Part shown: positions 37,226 to 48,228 of the stretch, piece by piece | How positions within the stretch are numbered: position 1 is the first letter of the stretch | Layout: each line of letters opens with the position of its first letter | NCBI GenBank assembly: GCA_051453625.1 | Contig: JBOZIK010000001.1 | Coordinates: 206,552,885 to 206,616,884 of the forward strand | DNA from: Welwitschia mirabilis | Taxonomy: Eukaryota; Gnetophyta; Gnetopsida; Welwitschiales | Direction: 5' to 3' | DNA: 64,000 bases | Notes under the pieces: model-generated | What the model was told of the DNA's origin: nothing | Databases searched by the model: none | The model's input: the letters and a program-made list of their open reading frames with translations, nothing else | Position numbers and translations under genes: made by a program

Positions 37226-37761
37226 TTTGTAATTTGGTTTTATAAAAATGTCCAAAATTTAAAGATCTGGGGATGGCAACTATGAGTATCACTTTAGAAG
37301 AAAACTATAGGATTAAGAAAGTCTTAATAGATAATAAAGCTAGTGTAAACATCATCCCCTTACATATTTATCAAATAATTGTTTTAGAAAAAAGAGTAGA
37401 ACCTACTTAAATTATCTTAGAGTTAGTGGATACTTCTGTGAAGAAATCATTAGGAATGATTAAGGACTTGGTTATTCAGATAGAAGATGCTTTCTACCCC
37501 ATTAATATTGTTGTTTTCAAAATTGAGCACCATGATGGATATCCCTTACTTCTAAGTAGAGCTTTCTGTGAAACAACCCACTATATCATAGATATAAGAA
37601 CTAGATTAATGAAGAGTTATTTTGAAAATAAACAATTTTCAATAAGAGTTTTTAATGCAGCTAAAAAAAAATTAGGCAATGATATGAGTCTGGAGGAAAA
37701 AATTAGGCCATTTTGTTTTTATAGTGTCATCCACTTAAAGAAAGATGATAGATGTTTATAA
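37226..37761 (+). pseudogene. Aspartic protease of copy D
   Basis: The core VLIDNKASVNIIPLHIY has the catalytic Asp at 37330-37332, followed by Asn-Lys instead of Thr-Gly. The open frame 37426-37761 continues SVKKSLGMIKDLVIQIEDAF, then Tyr-Pro-Leu-Leu-Leu-Ser-Arg-Ala-Phe, where the flap-to-wall segment normally reads Ile-Leu-Gly-Arg-Pro-Phe. It ends with FSIRVFNAAKKKL. Inactive. Confidence 0.8.
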
Positions 37762-38159
37762 ATCAACATTTTTAATGATAAATCAAAAGTAAACTACTTG
37801 TATGTTTTTGATGATCAACTTAATTTTGACCATCTGACAACTAAGTTTTCTAATTTGGAGAGTAAAGAGTCTGAGTCTGTTAACTGTGTAGAAGTCTAAG
37901 AATTTAATAGACCTAAGATTTCTTATTTTGAGTATAGTTATTCACTTCTAACATCTAGACAATAGTTTAAGATGATAGTCTATTAACCTAAAAATTTTCT
38001 AGAAACTAAAAATATGAGCTTAAACCTACACCTAAAACTTTGATACAATGAATGGAAATACATTTTCTTGAATAGTAACTTGAAAAAACCTTTGATTATA
38101 AAAAAACATTACTCCTTAATACAAATTGAATCTTATCTCTCTCCTGTAATCTAAGGTAA

Positions 38160-39010
38160 ATGTGTTTGCTTAGTCCCATAATGATTTGACATCCATACCT
38201 ACTTCTATTATGCAATATAAAATCTACATTAAAGAACATGCTAAACCTATGAGATAACCCCAATGTAGACTCAATTCAGCCCTTAAACAAATTGTAAAAA
38301 ATAAAATCATAAAACTAGTGGATGGTGGAATCATTTACTCTATTACTGATACTAAGTGGGTTAGCACCTTGATGGTAGTTTCTAAAAGGGTGGGAAATGG
38401 AGAATTTGCATAGACTTTTAAAAACTTAATAAAATAACCAAAAAAGATCATTGTTCTTTACCTTTTCTTGATTAGATTCTTGATAGAATTTAGGGTCATG
38501 ATTTTTACTATTTTCTTGATTGTTATAGTGGTTATAACCACATTTGCATTGCTAGTAAGAACTAAGCCAAATCCACTTTTACTTCTCCCTTTGGTACTTT
38601 TACTTTTAGACACATGCCTTTTAGACTTTATAATGCTTCTAGTACCTTTTAGCATGCTATGAAGGATATCTTTTTCAATATGCTTGAGGATTTTAGTGAT
38701 ATTTTTATGAATGACTTCTCTATTTTTGCTAAAAATTTTTAACAAATCTTAGATTGATTAGAGAAAGTCTTAGAACATTGCATTTCTAGTGGCCTCCACT
38801 TGAGTTGGAAAAATATTCTATTTCTTATAGAAAATGGTATTGTTTAAGGTCACCATATCTCTTGTGAGTTGATTAGAATGAATGCTTCTAAAATCAATAT
38901 TATTCAAAACCAAATTTCCCCTAGAAATGTTAAATAAGTTCAATCTTTTCTTGGTCATTATGGTATTTACTATCATTTCATTCATGATTATGCTACTATT
39001 TGTAGATCCC
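38160..39010 (+). pseudogene. Reverse transcriptase of copy D
   Basis: Motifs in order: IVKNKIIKLVDGGIIYSI, LMVVSK, then after a frameshift FLD-stop-ILDRI, FYYFLDCYSGYNHICIASKN, FTFRHMPFRLYNASSTF, and the catalytic box FMND (38704-38715) where FxDD is expected (one G to A change). Stops at the positions before ILDRI and before HAMK are the same as in copy C. Confidence 0.88.
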
Positions 39011-39099
39011 TTGTTACTAGAAAAAGAAGCCAAATTTGAATGGAATGAATCTTGTTAACTTGATTTTGATAGGTTTAAATTTAACTTGTCCTATGCTCT

Positions 39100-39490
39100 T
39101 ATAGTAATGGGACCCAATTGGAAACTTAATTTTGAGCTTCTGTGTGATGCTAGTAACTTTGCTGTGGATGGGGATTTTTGTTAAAAATATGAGAATGATT
39201 TTAAAGTTATAAATTATCATAAAAAATTCTTTGTTTAGAGCTCAAATAAACTATACCATGATAGAGAAAGAGATGCTAGCCATTATCATTTGTCTTGATT
39301 CTCTTAGACATTATCTTTTAAGCTTTTATACTAACGTTTACACTGATCATGATGTCATTCATTATCGTATGACCAAGAAAGATTCTAGTGCATGTATGAT
39401 TATATGGATCCTTCTTATGCAAGAGTTTAAATTGACCATCATAGATAAAGTAGATAAGCATAATTATATTTCCAATTACTTATCTTGACT
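39100..39490 (+). pseudogene. RNase H of copy D
   Basis: Reads FELLCDASNFAVDG, then in the open frame 39231-39488 INYTMIEKEMLAIIICLDSL, NVYTDHDVIHYRMTKK and IWILLMQEFKLTIIDK. The Asp of CDAS, the Glu of EKE and the Asp of YTDH remain. The final motif is damaged (ISNYLS for the expected Ala-Asp-x-Leu-Ser). Confidence 0.87.
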
Positions 39491-39619
39491 TCCTTCTTTT
39501 CCAGATGATACTATTATTGATGATTCATTTCCTAATAAGCAGCTTTTCACTATTTCTTTTTCTTATCATCCTCTTTGATATGTAGATATTGTTAATTATT
39601 TTATGATCATGAAAAAACC

Positions 39620-40830
39620 ATGATGTTGGACCTACAATTAATGCAAATCTTTTTTTCATAGGATAGATGACTATGAGTCGATATAGCCACATTTTTATCG
39701 TAAGTGTAAAGATCAAATCCTGAGAAAATATGTGCCTCATTTGGAGATACCTGAGATTCTTCATCTTTATTATGGTGGTGTTTGTAAAGGCATTTTAGTG
39801 GACATAAAAATACAATGAAAATCCTCCATTTTTTATTTTTATTGACCTTTGCTTTTTTCTGATTCTTTTGATTTTACTAAAAAATGTGATCCTTACTAGT
39901 GTTATGGTAGCCTTTTTTGTTCATAATAAATGCCCCTTAGACCTATTCTTGAGTGTAATAATTTTGATTATTAGGGTATTAATTTTATAGATCCTATTCA
40001 TTCACCATCTTCTAATGAATATTATATTTTAGTGGTTACGGATTATGTGACTAGATGGGTTGAAGCCATACCTACTTCTTTAAATGATGCCCAAACTTTC
40101 TGTTATTTTCTTAGAACTTATATCTTTTAGAGATTTGATCTTCCTAAAGTTATTATTAGTTATCAAAATACTCATTTCATTAATCAAATTTTTAAGAAAC
40201 ATCTTTTGTCCATCGGTATAGGACATAGAGTAGCTTGTGGTTATCATCCTCAAACTAATAAACAAGCTAAAAATGCCAACCAAAAAAAAAAAAAAAAGAA
40301 AGAAAATGCTATAAAAACTTATTTACATTAATAAAACATCTTAAGCTTCTAAACTTAAGGATGTACTTTAGGGTTATCATACTACTTGGTGTACTTCTCT
40401 TTGTTTTTCATCTTATGACTTTGTATATGATAAAATTTGTGTTTTACTGATTGATGTATGTTATAATCCTTATTGTGCATTTCATCAACCTAATCTTGTG
40501 GTTTTTCATAAAAACCTTAAATATATATTAGCCATATTAAATCATCTTGATGGAAAAAAATACATGCCATACATCATTAATTAATCCATAAAATCCAAAT
40601 AAAGTTCAAACATGATAAAAAGATTTTTCATAAAAAGTTTGATCCCAATCAACTTATCTTGTTATATAAGACTTGAGTTCATTTTTTGAATAACAAGTTG
40701 ACCTCTAAATGGTTAGGTTCTTATCTTATAGAGAAAGTACATCTTACTGACTTAGTTAAAAGTTTAGACTTAGAGACTAGAAAGATTCAAAAGATTAATG
40801 GACAATAATTGAAATTATATGAACAATCTT
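39620..40830 (+). pseudogene. Integrase of copy D
   Basis: The zinc-binding part is near 39750-39900. The core region near 39965 reads NFID where the first catalytic Asp is expected, followed by a kept VVTDYVTRWVEAIPTS (40033-40080), then ISYQNTHFIN for the second Asp region and GYHPQTN for the third. A poly-A run (40284-40298) causes a shift after NANQ. The tail LTSKWLGSYLIEKVHLTDL (about 40696-40750) closes the domain. Confidence 0.85.
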
Positions 40831-40879
40831 TAGATGCAACTATGAACATGGTAGAAGTGCTTGTTTTAAAGGCTCCTCT

Positions 40880-43080
40880 TGATAAGGAGAACTTCCTCCC
40901 TATCATTATTTGAGTTCTTTCTTAGCCTACTCTTTGGTTGATATTTTGATGTTACTGGATTATCATTCAAACTTGGCTTGTGTATTACTTTATAAAGTTT
41001 CATGACTAGTTTCATACTTGGGCATTTACAATGATAAGATTGGATTTACCCAATATTGAGATATTCCCATGTTTATGTACTTTATTTAAAGGAATATGCC
41101 TTAGTTTCTTATGTTTTTTCAATGGTATTAATGTCTTGGATTATTTGGGTGTGTTCTTTTATATATTTTATGTCACTTATTTATATTTGTCTTTTTTAAG
41201 TGTGTGATCATGTGGGAATTTTTTGGAGAAAAAGGACAGAGAAAAATAATGACCATGAGCTATTGTATTTTGTACATTAAAGAAAAATACATGGTCACCA
41301 TGATGTTTTATTGCACTGGGATAAATATCTTTGAAAGAAGCCTTTGGCAGTATTGGTAGCTATGGAAATTCCACTGGAAGATTAGTTAACCATGCTTCAT
41401 GGGTCCTCATTCCTCTACTAGTGGTTGACTCCCCTCATCATGGAAAATAAAATAAACTTTAACATTAGAGATTAGTGGTATCTATAATGTCATTAGAGGC
41501 ATTACTAATTCTCTAAACTCTTAGTATCCTCACTTGGTTATTTTACTTTTGTAGACTTGGGTGTGTTTGTGAGATAAAAGTAGGTGAGTTCATTTTCAAG
41601 TAACTTTTAATTTTGACATTCATTGTTCTATTCATTGGAAGGTTTAACTCTTATCATAAACACTGCTTTTTTGAGTGAACTTTATAAAGTATATATTTTA
41701 TCATGTATATTTAATTAGGTAACATTATGATGTTTTTCTTAAGAGTTTACTAGGTTAGTACTTAGGATAGGTAAACAATCTTTTCCTTATTCCTTGTGTC
41801 CATTTTCACTTTATTTTTCTTTATTTTTTGAGTTTAGGATTTCAAAGTCATTTTTGCATTTTTTTTCATTCTTTTATGAGACCTTAATCATTTAGTAGTT
41901 TTCTTAATGTTATTTCATGTTAAACCATTTTTCAGAAAGAATTTAAAAAGTTAAAATGAATATCTTTTCATTTTATAGTTTTAATGAGTTCCCTTGTAAC
42001 TTATAGAGTTCTGAGTTTATCATGCTTTCATTTTTTGTTTGGTACATTCATGTAATTTTTCATATAGGTTTTAACCTAGATAGTTTGTTTTCTTTAATTA
42101 TAGTCTTTCTTTTCTTGTGTGTTTGTCTTTTTTTCTTTGTTTTACATGGTTTTCTATTTGGTTTTCTGTCTTTCTGCATTTTTACTTTCAAAATTGCTAC
42201 TTAAACAATTATATATTAGCCTAATTTTTTTAGCTAATCTTTTTCTTTTTGAAAATCTTTTTCATGCCTTGTTTTCTACTTTATCATCTAGACGACATTG
42301 GATGGATGAAAGTCATTTTTTTTTTTGATAGTTATCTTAGGGTTGTCATCCAAATAATGAAACTAGACAATAGTGCAATAAAACCATAGTCAAAACACTT
42401 TTTCCTCATTTTCTTTTGCTTTTTCATCATTTTCCTCCATTCCTTCAAGAGATAATGATTCCTCTAGCTTATACTAGCATTTTAAAACTTGTTCCACTTA
42501 ATTTCATTGCCAAATTTATTAGATTTCAATAAATTTGCAAAAATGATATATGTTTATCTCTTCTCGTATTTTTCATTTTTTTCCTCCTTTTCTTTAGCCT
42601 TTTGATGTAAAGTTTTCATGTATATCTTTCAGTTTTTCATGGTCTTCATTTTGGAACTTACATATTTGAATTTCACTATGTAATTTTTGAGTTATAATTA
42701 TTTTAATGTATTATGAGGTATTTTTAACTTTCCATCTTTTGCACTCATTTTATTACAAACTATAGGTTAAAACATAATGGTCCTTTAGGTAAAATTAATC
42801 AGTTCGATGTGGTTTATGACTTACTCGATTAGATTTTTTATTTCAATACTTTGAATTTTTACTTCATGTAGGGCCCATTAAAAATATAGTTTTTGCACTT
42901 TTCATGTTTTTCTCCTTTTTTATCTCGTGTTTAGGCAATTTGGAATGCATTTCACCTTTTAAAAGAGGGCAAGACATATTTTACATATTTTTTCTAGTCT
43001 TTCAACAATTTCAAGGGTTGTTATTACATATCCATGTGATGTTTTTAATTTTTCTTTCTATTTTTGCATGATTATTTTTG
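40880..43080 (+). other. Spacer between integrase and post-pol frame, copy D
   Basis: Non-coding as read, collinear with 29641-31890. It contains CATGGTCACCATG at 41290-41302 and TCATCTAGACGAC at 42284-42296. T-rich hydrophobic frames (42022-42328) are not matched by conserved starts. Confidence 0.6.
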
Positions 43081-43089
43081 TATTTTTAA

Positions 43090-44427
43090 TTTATTAGGCT
43101 CCATACTTGTAGATCTAAATAGGCTGAGGCTAAGGATAAGGTTTTAGAGTAGGAGGGGAGTCCTCAAGTAGAGCCAGATATTGAGCATGTATAGCCCCCA
43201 CATGCTCCACCTCGACACAGACGTTCTTTGAGTATACAAACAACTAGCATCTATATCGAGTGGCATTTTGATGACTTCATGAGCCATATGGAGTCTAACA
43301 TAAACCAGAGGATAATAAAATTATGGCTCCATTGGATTACAAATGCACATGGGTCTTATTATGTATTAGAGAGGAGAAAGTTTTATGACATCATGCATAT
43401 AGAGGGATGATTTAACACTCGTGGTCAGCTATAGGATATGATTATTTCATTTATATGAGACCACAAGATATTAATTCTCCCATCCCATATTATAGTTATC
43501 ATAGATCTTTGTGGGCTTGGGATCATACACATTCATTTAACTGATGGGATAGAGAAGCATTGACTATATGGCATTATCTTAAATATACTAGCTGATTTGA
43601 CTACTAATTGATGAGGGATAAATATTACCTAGCTGATCCTCACATATAGAGTATTACATAAAAGAGTAATTTATAACATGTTCCTATCATTTCATTATAG
43701 TTATTCCATGATGGTACACCTTCAGATTTTAGTAGCTTTTAGACAGGGGGAGCAGATAGACTTAACTACATTCATCTAGAGGAGACTCAGATCCATAATA
43801 GAGGCATGACACCTTTAGACATTAGGTTATTCATGCCCCCTCTCAATATGTTTTAGATGTTTTGAGATACTAGAGCCCATGGATGAATAGCATATATCAC
43901 ACAATTAAATATCTTCTCACTATTTTTAAGACATAAGTATACAAGTTTCAGGAGACACAAAGAGACCTCAGGTATAAAGACCTATGATTGGAGCTACTTG
44001 TGAGTATATTCAGGTTCTTATGACTGAGACCACTAAGACTATTATAGATATTATGGATAGAGGTGTTCATACACTTGATTAGAGGATTGAGACTCTTAAT
44101 CAGAGGACACAAGTACTCGATTAGAGGACCTAGACGTTTGATCAGAGATAGCAAACATTTAAGCAATGGATCCTATTCTTTGAGAGGAGAGTACAACATA
44201 CTGAGGACTAGATGATTAGCATGCATTAGCGTGTTGTCTCCATTAATTAAAGTGTAACTATAGACATTCTTGAGATGGTTCATATCCAAGAAAACAAGAC
44301 AGTCAGATCCATTTCTACATCTCTAGATGTCCATTTTCTTGCAAATCCCAAGCATCCTTCTTCTTCTTCCCATACTCTTAAGCTAGCTATCAAGCCCTAG
44401 TTTATCATGAATAGACAAGAAGAGTGA
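43090..44427 (+). pseudogene. Post-pol reading frame of copy D, about 445 codons in one frame
   Basis: I do not recognise it. A single frame runs from about 43090 to the TGA at 44425-44427 with scattered stops at former Gln, Arg or Trp codons. The best-preserved part (43228-43410) reads IEWHFDDFMSHMESNINQRI and LWLHWITNAHGSYYVLERRK. A middle part has ILPSHIIVIIDLCGLG and FHYSYSMMVHLQILVAFR. The C-terminal part has five heptads of the type LDQRTQT (44053-44157), then WILFFERRVQHTED. The fold suggested is an N-terminal globular domain and a C-terminal coiled coil. Athila relatives carry an env-like frame here, but I see no signal peptide. Confidence 0.65.
44053..44157 (+). repeat. 21 bp tandem repeats coding heptads in the post-pol frame
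   Basis: Five units of 21 bp starting at 44053, 44074, 44095, 44116 and 44137, each coding seven residues with the core Leu/Phe-Asp/Asn-Gln-Arg. Stops at some Gln codons are C to T. Copy C has room for about two such units at the corresponding place (about 32878-32930). Confidence 0.85.
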
Positions 44428-44931
44428 TTTTATATTATTACTTTATAGTTCATTCTCTATACATTTTTGTATTCAAAAAACTTTCTTCTGATATTTATGT
44501 AGACATATCATTTTTCCAACATGGTTTATTCATTATATCTGATTTTACATGATTATCTTTTAATTTTTTATGATGAGGACTTATTGTACTTAGGAAAAAT
44601 TTTTTATTCTTGATTATTTAATTCAATGAGGGGTATTTTATTACATTTTCTTATTATCTATAAAAAACAAAAATTCTATCATAGATTCTTGGTTTTAAAA
44701 ACTTTTTTTAAGCTTATTGTCCCCTCCATTATTTAAATGACAATCTAGATGACCAACTTGCTGAGCTTCTAGTAGGTGTTTGCCTAGATTTTATAATGTT
44801 TCACAAATTAGTTTGTATCTATGTAATTTCTACAAATATTCTTGAGATAATTTCCTTAAGTATCCTAGCTATTTTATTGTCTAATAAGTTGTCTCACAAA
44901 TATGGTTTATTGCTTGGTTTTATCAGGGACT

Positions 44932-44953
44932 GATAAGGCTAAGTGAGAGGCTA
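44932..44953 (+). promoter_or_regulatory. Polypurine tract before the right LTR
   Basis: AAGGCTAAGTGAGAGGCTA immediately before TGTTACACTGCT. Confidence 0.7.
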
Positions 44954-46043
44954 TGTTACACTGCTAACTCATGCATATTTGATAAGGTATTTTGAGTAGC
45001 TTTTTAGGTAAATATATAGGTAAATGCTTGATTTATATGATAATAGAGAGCTAATATGAAAAGAATGGAAACACATAATTTCTATGATAATTTACAACAT
45101 TCTAAACAAATTTAAATAGTTTACATTTATAAAGATAACTTCTTGCAAATATCGAAACTGATGTAATAAATGAAGGATTATTAAAGGACATCATCCACCT
45201 AATCATCTTGATGACTGTACAGATGACTATGCCAACTAGATGCTAGCTGAAGTCTATCTGGTTACTAATGTAGGTTGATTATGAGGTACCATTATCATAC
45301 TTATCATCTAGATGACTAGCCAGACAACACTATTGTAATGTCTATACTAAGCATTCATCTAACTTCTATAACTTGTATTTTTTATTTCTTCTCATGTAGC
45401 CATTATGATTTACTTATGCCTTTCTATATTTATTATTATGTATTGAGTTAATAAATAGAGATATCTCCCTTGACTTCTACTTATCTTCGTTTGCATCTGA
45501 AATTCTTATGATAGGAGATCGATGGGTTAGAGATCCATCCTGTAGTTTTAGAGAGATGTTTACTTGATGTTGGATGATGTTTTCTTTATTGATGTATGGT
45601 TACTTTGTAATACAGATGTGGTTTAATTATTAATATAAAACATTTCCTTTTATGCTTTAAATTTTTGATTATTTATCACCCTTATAGCTTATATTACTTC
45701 TGATATGGTGATATCTTTTCTAGTGATATATGTTATGAGGGCAACCTTTATTAAGGTTGTGCTTGTTTATTTTGGGTGAGCTGCATTGTTGTTTTCTTAT
45801 CTTAGATTAGCTTTACATGAGTGTGTTTTATTTTATTTTCATGCATTACAAGTTATTTCTATAGATTAGGGTGTAAGTATTTCTTTTTCGAAAGAAATTA
45901 TCTTACTTCCTACTTTGGCCTTTGACAAATTATGACATTTGAGCCACTCCTGTCTATTTTAGTGTGTTGTGTTTATGCATTATTTTTTTAATTAATAGGA
46001 TTTTACTCAAAATGAAAATGTTGCATAAATATATGCCACAATA
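44954..46043 (+). repeat. Right LTR of the array
   Basis: 1090 bp, starting TGTTACACTGCT and ending CCACAATA; collinear with the other two. TCATCTAGATGAC near-palindrome at 45304-45316. It is followed by target duplication GTAAG (46044-46048). Confidence 0.88.
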
Positions 46044-47560
46044 GTAAGTTTATGCTAATGTGTTTCATCAAGACTTTTAGATGATCATTAGAAGTTAAAT
46101 GATTATTAAGCCTATTAAGCCAAGGAGTGGTTGGTTGTTGTTGAAAAGGATTTTTCTTTTTATTTTTATCAACAGAAGGGAATTTATAATCTTCTAATAT
46201 TTGAATTTCTTTTTTCTCTTCTTCATCATCTCTAAACAATTTTAAAAGATAAAAGTTTCATATAGAGGAGGGTTTATTTCTTGATCAATATGTGTCAAAA
46301 CTCTATAGTATTTTCTGATTTCATCAAGGTTTGGTAAATATTGTATAGCCAAAGATCCTTATGGTTTTTAATTTGCTAACATAATTTATTAAAAGATATT
46401 CATTAAATTTTTAATGTTTACATTTTGCTTTTCTAAGATGACATGTACCTTTTCTTTGATCTTCTTAATTCATCCACAAGGTTTGTGACTAGATCATTTG
46501 GATGTTGGAAATTAGAGGAATTTGGTTAAAAGTTTGAATTTTTGAATAAGTTTCTAACAGGTTGAGAGTTATTTTGAAAATGTATGTTCAATTTATGTTA
46601 TACGTAATTTTGATTTTAAAAGTTTTGAGATGTTTGATTAAAAGTGCAAACTTCTTCATGTATCCTCTCTTTGCATGTTGATGTGATAATTGTCTTCACA
46701 TAAGTCATAAGTTGGTACAACATTTCTCTCAGTTGTGGATTTAACATATAAAATCATTTTGTATACTTCTCCAAAATTATTATAAAGTTTTGAATCAAAT
46801 TTATAGGGTTGTAATACACCTCTTTTTATTTTACCTCATTTAAATCTTTTTTAATTTGGCTTACAATGTGGTTTTATTTTGATGTTGGCCAAGTTTGTCT
46901 AACATCCATAAGTTCTTCTAATTTTGCTCAGGCTTTTTAAATGTGAGGTTCATAAAGTTTTCATTACAAGATAAATTTACAAGTTGCTTTGTATGAGGAT
47001 TTAGACCACTATGAAAGTAGCTTACTAGTTCTTCTTATGATAAAACATCTACTAGATTAGAGTATATTGCTATAAAGAAATGTTTATATGTTGGAGCATA
47101 ATCTTCATTTAGTTTTTGTTGAAAGTTTTCTACTTTCTTTTTTCTTTTTCTCATGGTTTTTTCACTTATGAATCTTTTAATGAATTTTTTCTGAAGTTGA
47201 TCCCAAGTTTTTAAAATTTTATGAGGTATAGTTTTTAACCAATTTTTAGATCTACCTTTTAATGTCATAGGAAAGATTACCATGTATGTTGTATCACTAA
47301 TTTTTTACTTCTCATTTTCCAAGATAAGGTTAATTATTCAATATCTATAATATGTTGAAGGGGATCCTTATCATCTTCTCTACTAAATCTTGGATAGTCA
47401 TAAAGGTTTTTTAGTTCAACATCATCTCCTAGGGGTAGATAAAAATGGCCTAAAATCTTCCATTTCTTAATGGCTAGTGATTCCTTAAGGTAAGGTTTGA
47501 ATTAGGATTAGAGATAGAAAACCCTACAACTTGCTTTTGTTTTTGGATGGCACTTGACAT
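46044..47560 (-). pseudogene. gag of element B
   Basis: On the minus strand it begins MSSAIQKQKQ at 47560, parallel to the gag starts of C and D. The open frame 47035-47283 reads PMTLKGRSKNWLKTIPHKIL, then TWDQLQKKFIKRFISEK, the conserved gag capsid core. A decayed knuckle region follows. Reading continues to 46044, where the array interrupts it near a PWLNRLN motif that aligns with copy D at about 37040. Confidence 0.82.
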
Positions 47561-48207
47561 TTTAAACTAATTTTCTCCTTTTTTAATGAGATCTAATTCA
47601 AAAAAATAAACTTAGAAGAGGGATTATATGCATTTAGAGATTTCTTTTTCAATTTAATTTCTAAACTTACTAGTCTTTCTTTAATGTTCTTCTCTATCAA
47701 AAGCATTTCTCTCTAATACTTCTTCTCTAGGTTGGCCATATCACAACATCTTGTAAATAGAAAATAATAGAATAAAAATAAAAAACAACACTATCATCCT
47801 ATCTATCGTGGGAACAATAGAAGGGATAATGAATAGAAAAAGCAAAAAATAGAAACAGAATGCAAAACATAAATTCAAAAACTTTAATAAAAAAGTTTTG
47901 TTTATTGTCCTTATGATTATCCAGATGATAAAGGAGATGACAGAGATTGATTTTATTAACTAAAATCTGAATATAAAAGCAGGAAAGGAAAAAACTAAAA
48001 TTGTAGACTATCATCTTATTTATCATGGAGACAATAAAGGGAACAACTGTTTCTTCACTATTAAAAACTAGAACTGAAACTTAAAAAAAACTACAAATAA
48101 AACCTATGGTTATTAATAAAACTATAATGTCACTATAGATAAATAACTAAACAGAAATCCAATATACTTACCCAAACGATGATAACCCTCATATTCCTTG
48201 GTAGCCT
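47561..48207 (-). other. 5' leader of element B
   Basis: Non-coding. It includes TTATCCAGATGATA (47917-47930) of the family near-palindrome. Two short minus-strand frames cross it (47799-48026, 48122-48463); they contain leader and LTR sequence and are not genes. Confidence 0.6.
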
Positions 48208-48225
48208 TTCTCAGAAATAATACCA
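48208..48225 (-). promoter_or_regulatory. Primer binding site of element B (tRNA-Asp type, strongly decayed)
   Basis: Minus-strand TGGTATTATTTCTGAGAA. Compared with the tRNA-Asp 3' end complement it differs at nine of 18 positions; eight of the nine are C to T or G to A. Its position three bases after the LTR end supports it. Confidence 0.6.
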
Positions 48226-48228
48226 ATT

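Larger units (their letters stand above)
23239..46043 (+). mobile_element. C/D array: two Athila-like elements in tandem sharing the middle LTR
   Basis: Order: LTR 23239-24301, internal C 24302-33715, LTR 33716-34807, internal D 34808-44953, LTR 44954-46043. All parts are in the same direction. Only one target duplication surrounds the whole, and the middle LTR is joined directly to a polypurine tract on its left and a primer site on its right. This is what unequal recombination between the LTRs of one inserted element would give. Each interior has gag, protease, RT, RNase H, integrase, a spacer of about 2.3 kb and a post-pol frame. Family assignment (Athila-like) rests on the tRNA-Asp type primer site, domain order, and the extra frame after pol. 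Confidence 0.88.

Noticed and set aside
43948-44166. 72-codon minus-strand frame with regular Leu-Ile-x-x-Leu repeats
   Set aside because: It is the antisense shadow of the 21 bp repeats of the post-pol frame.
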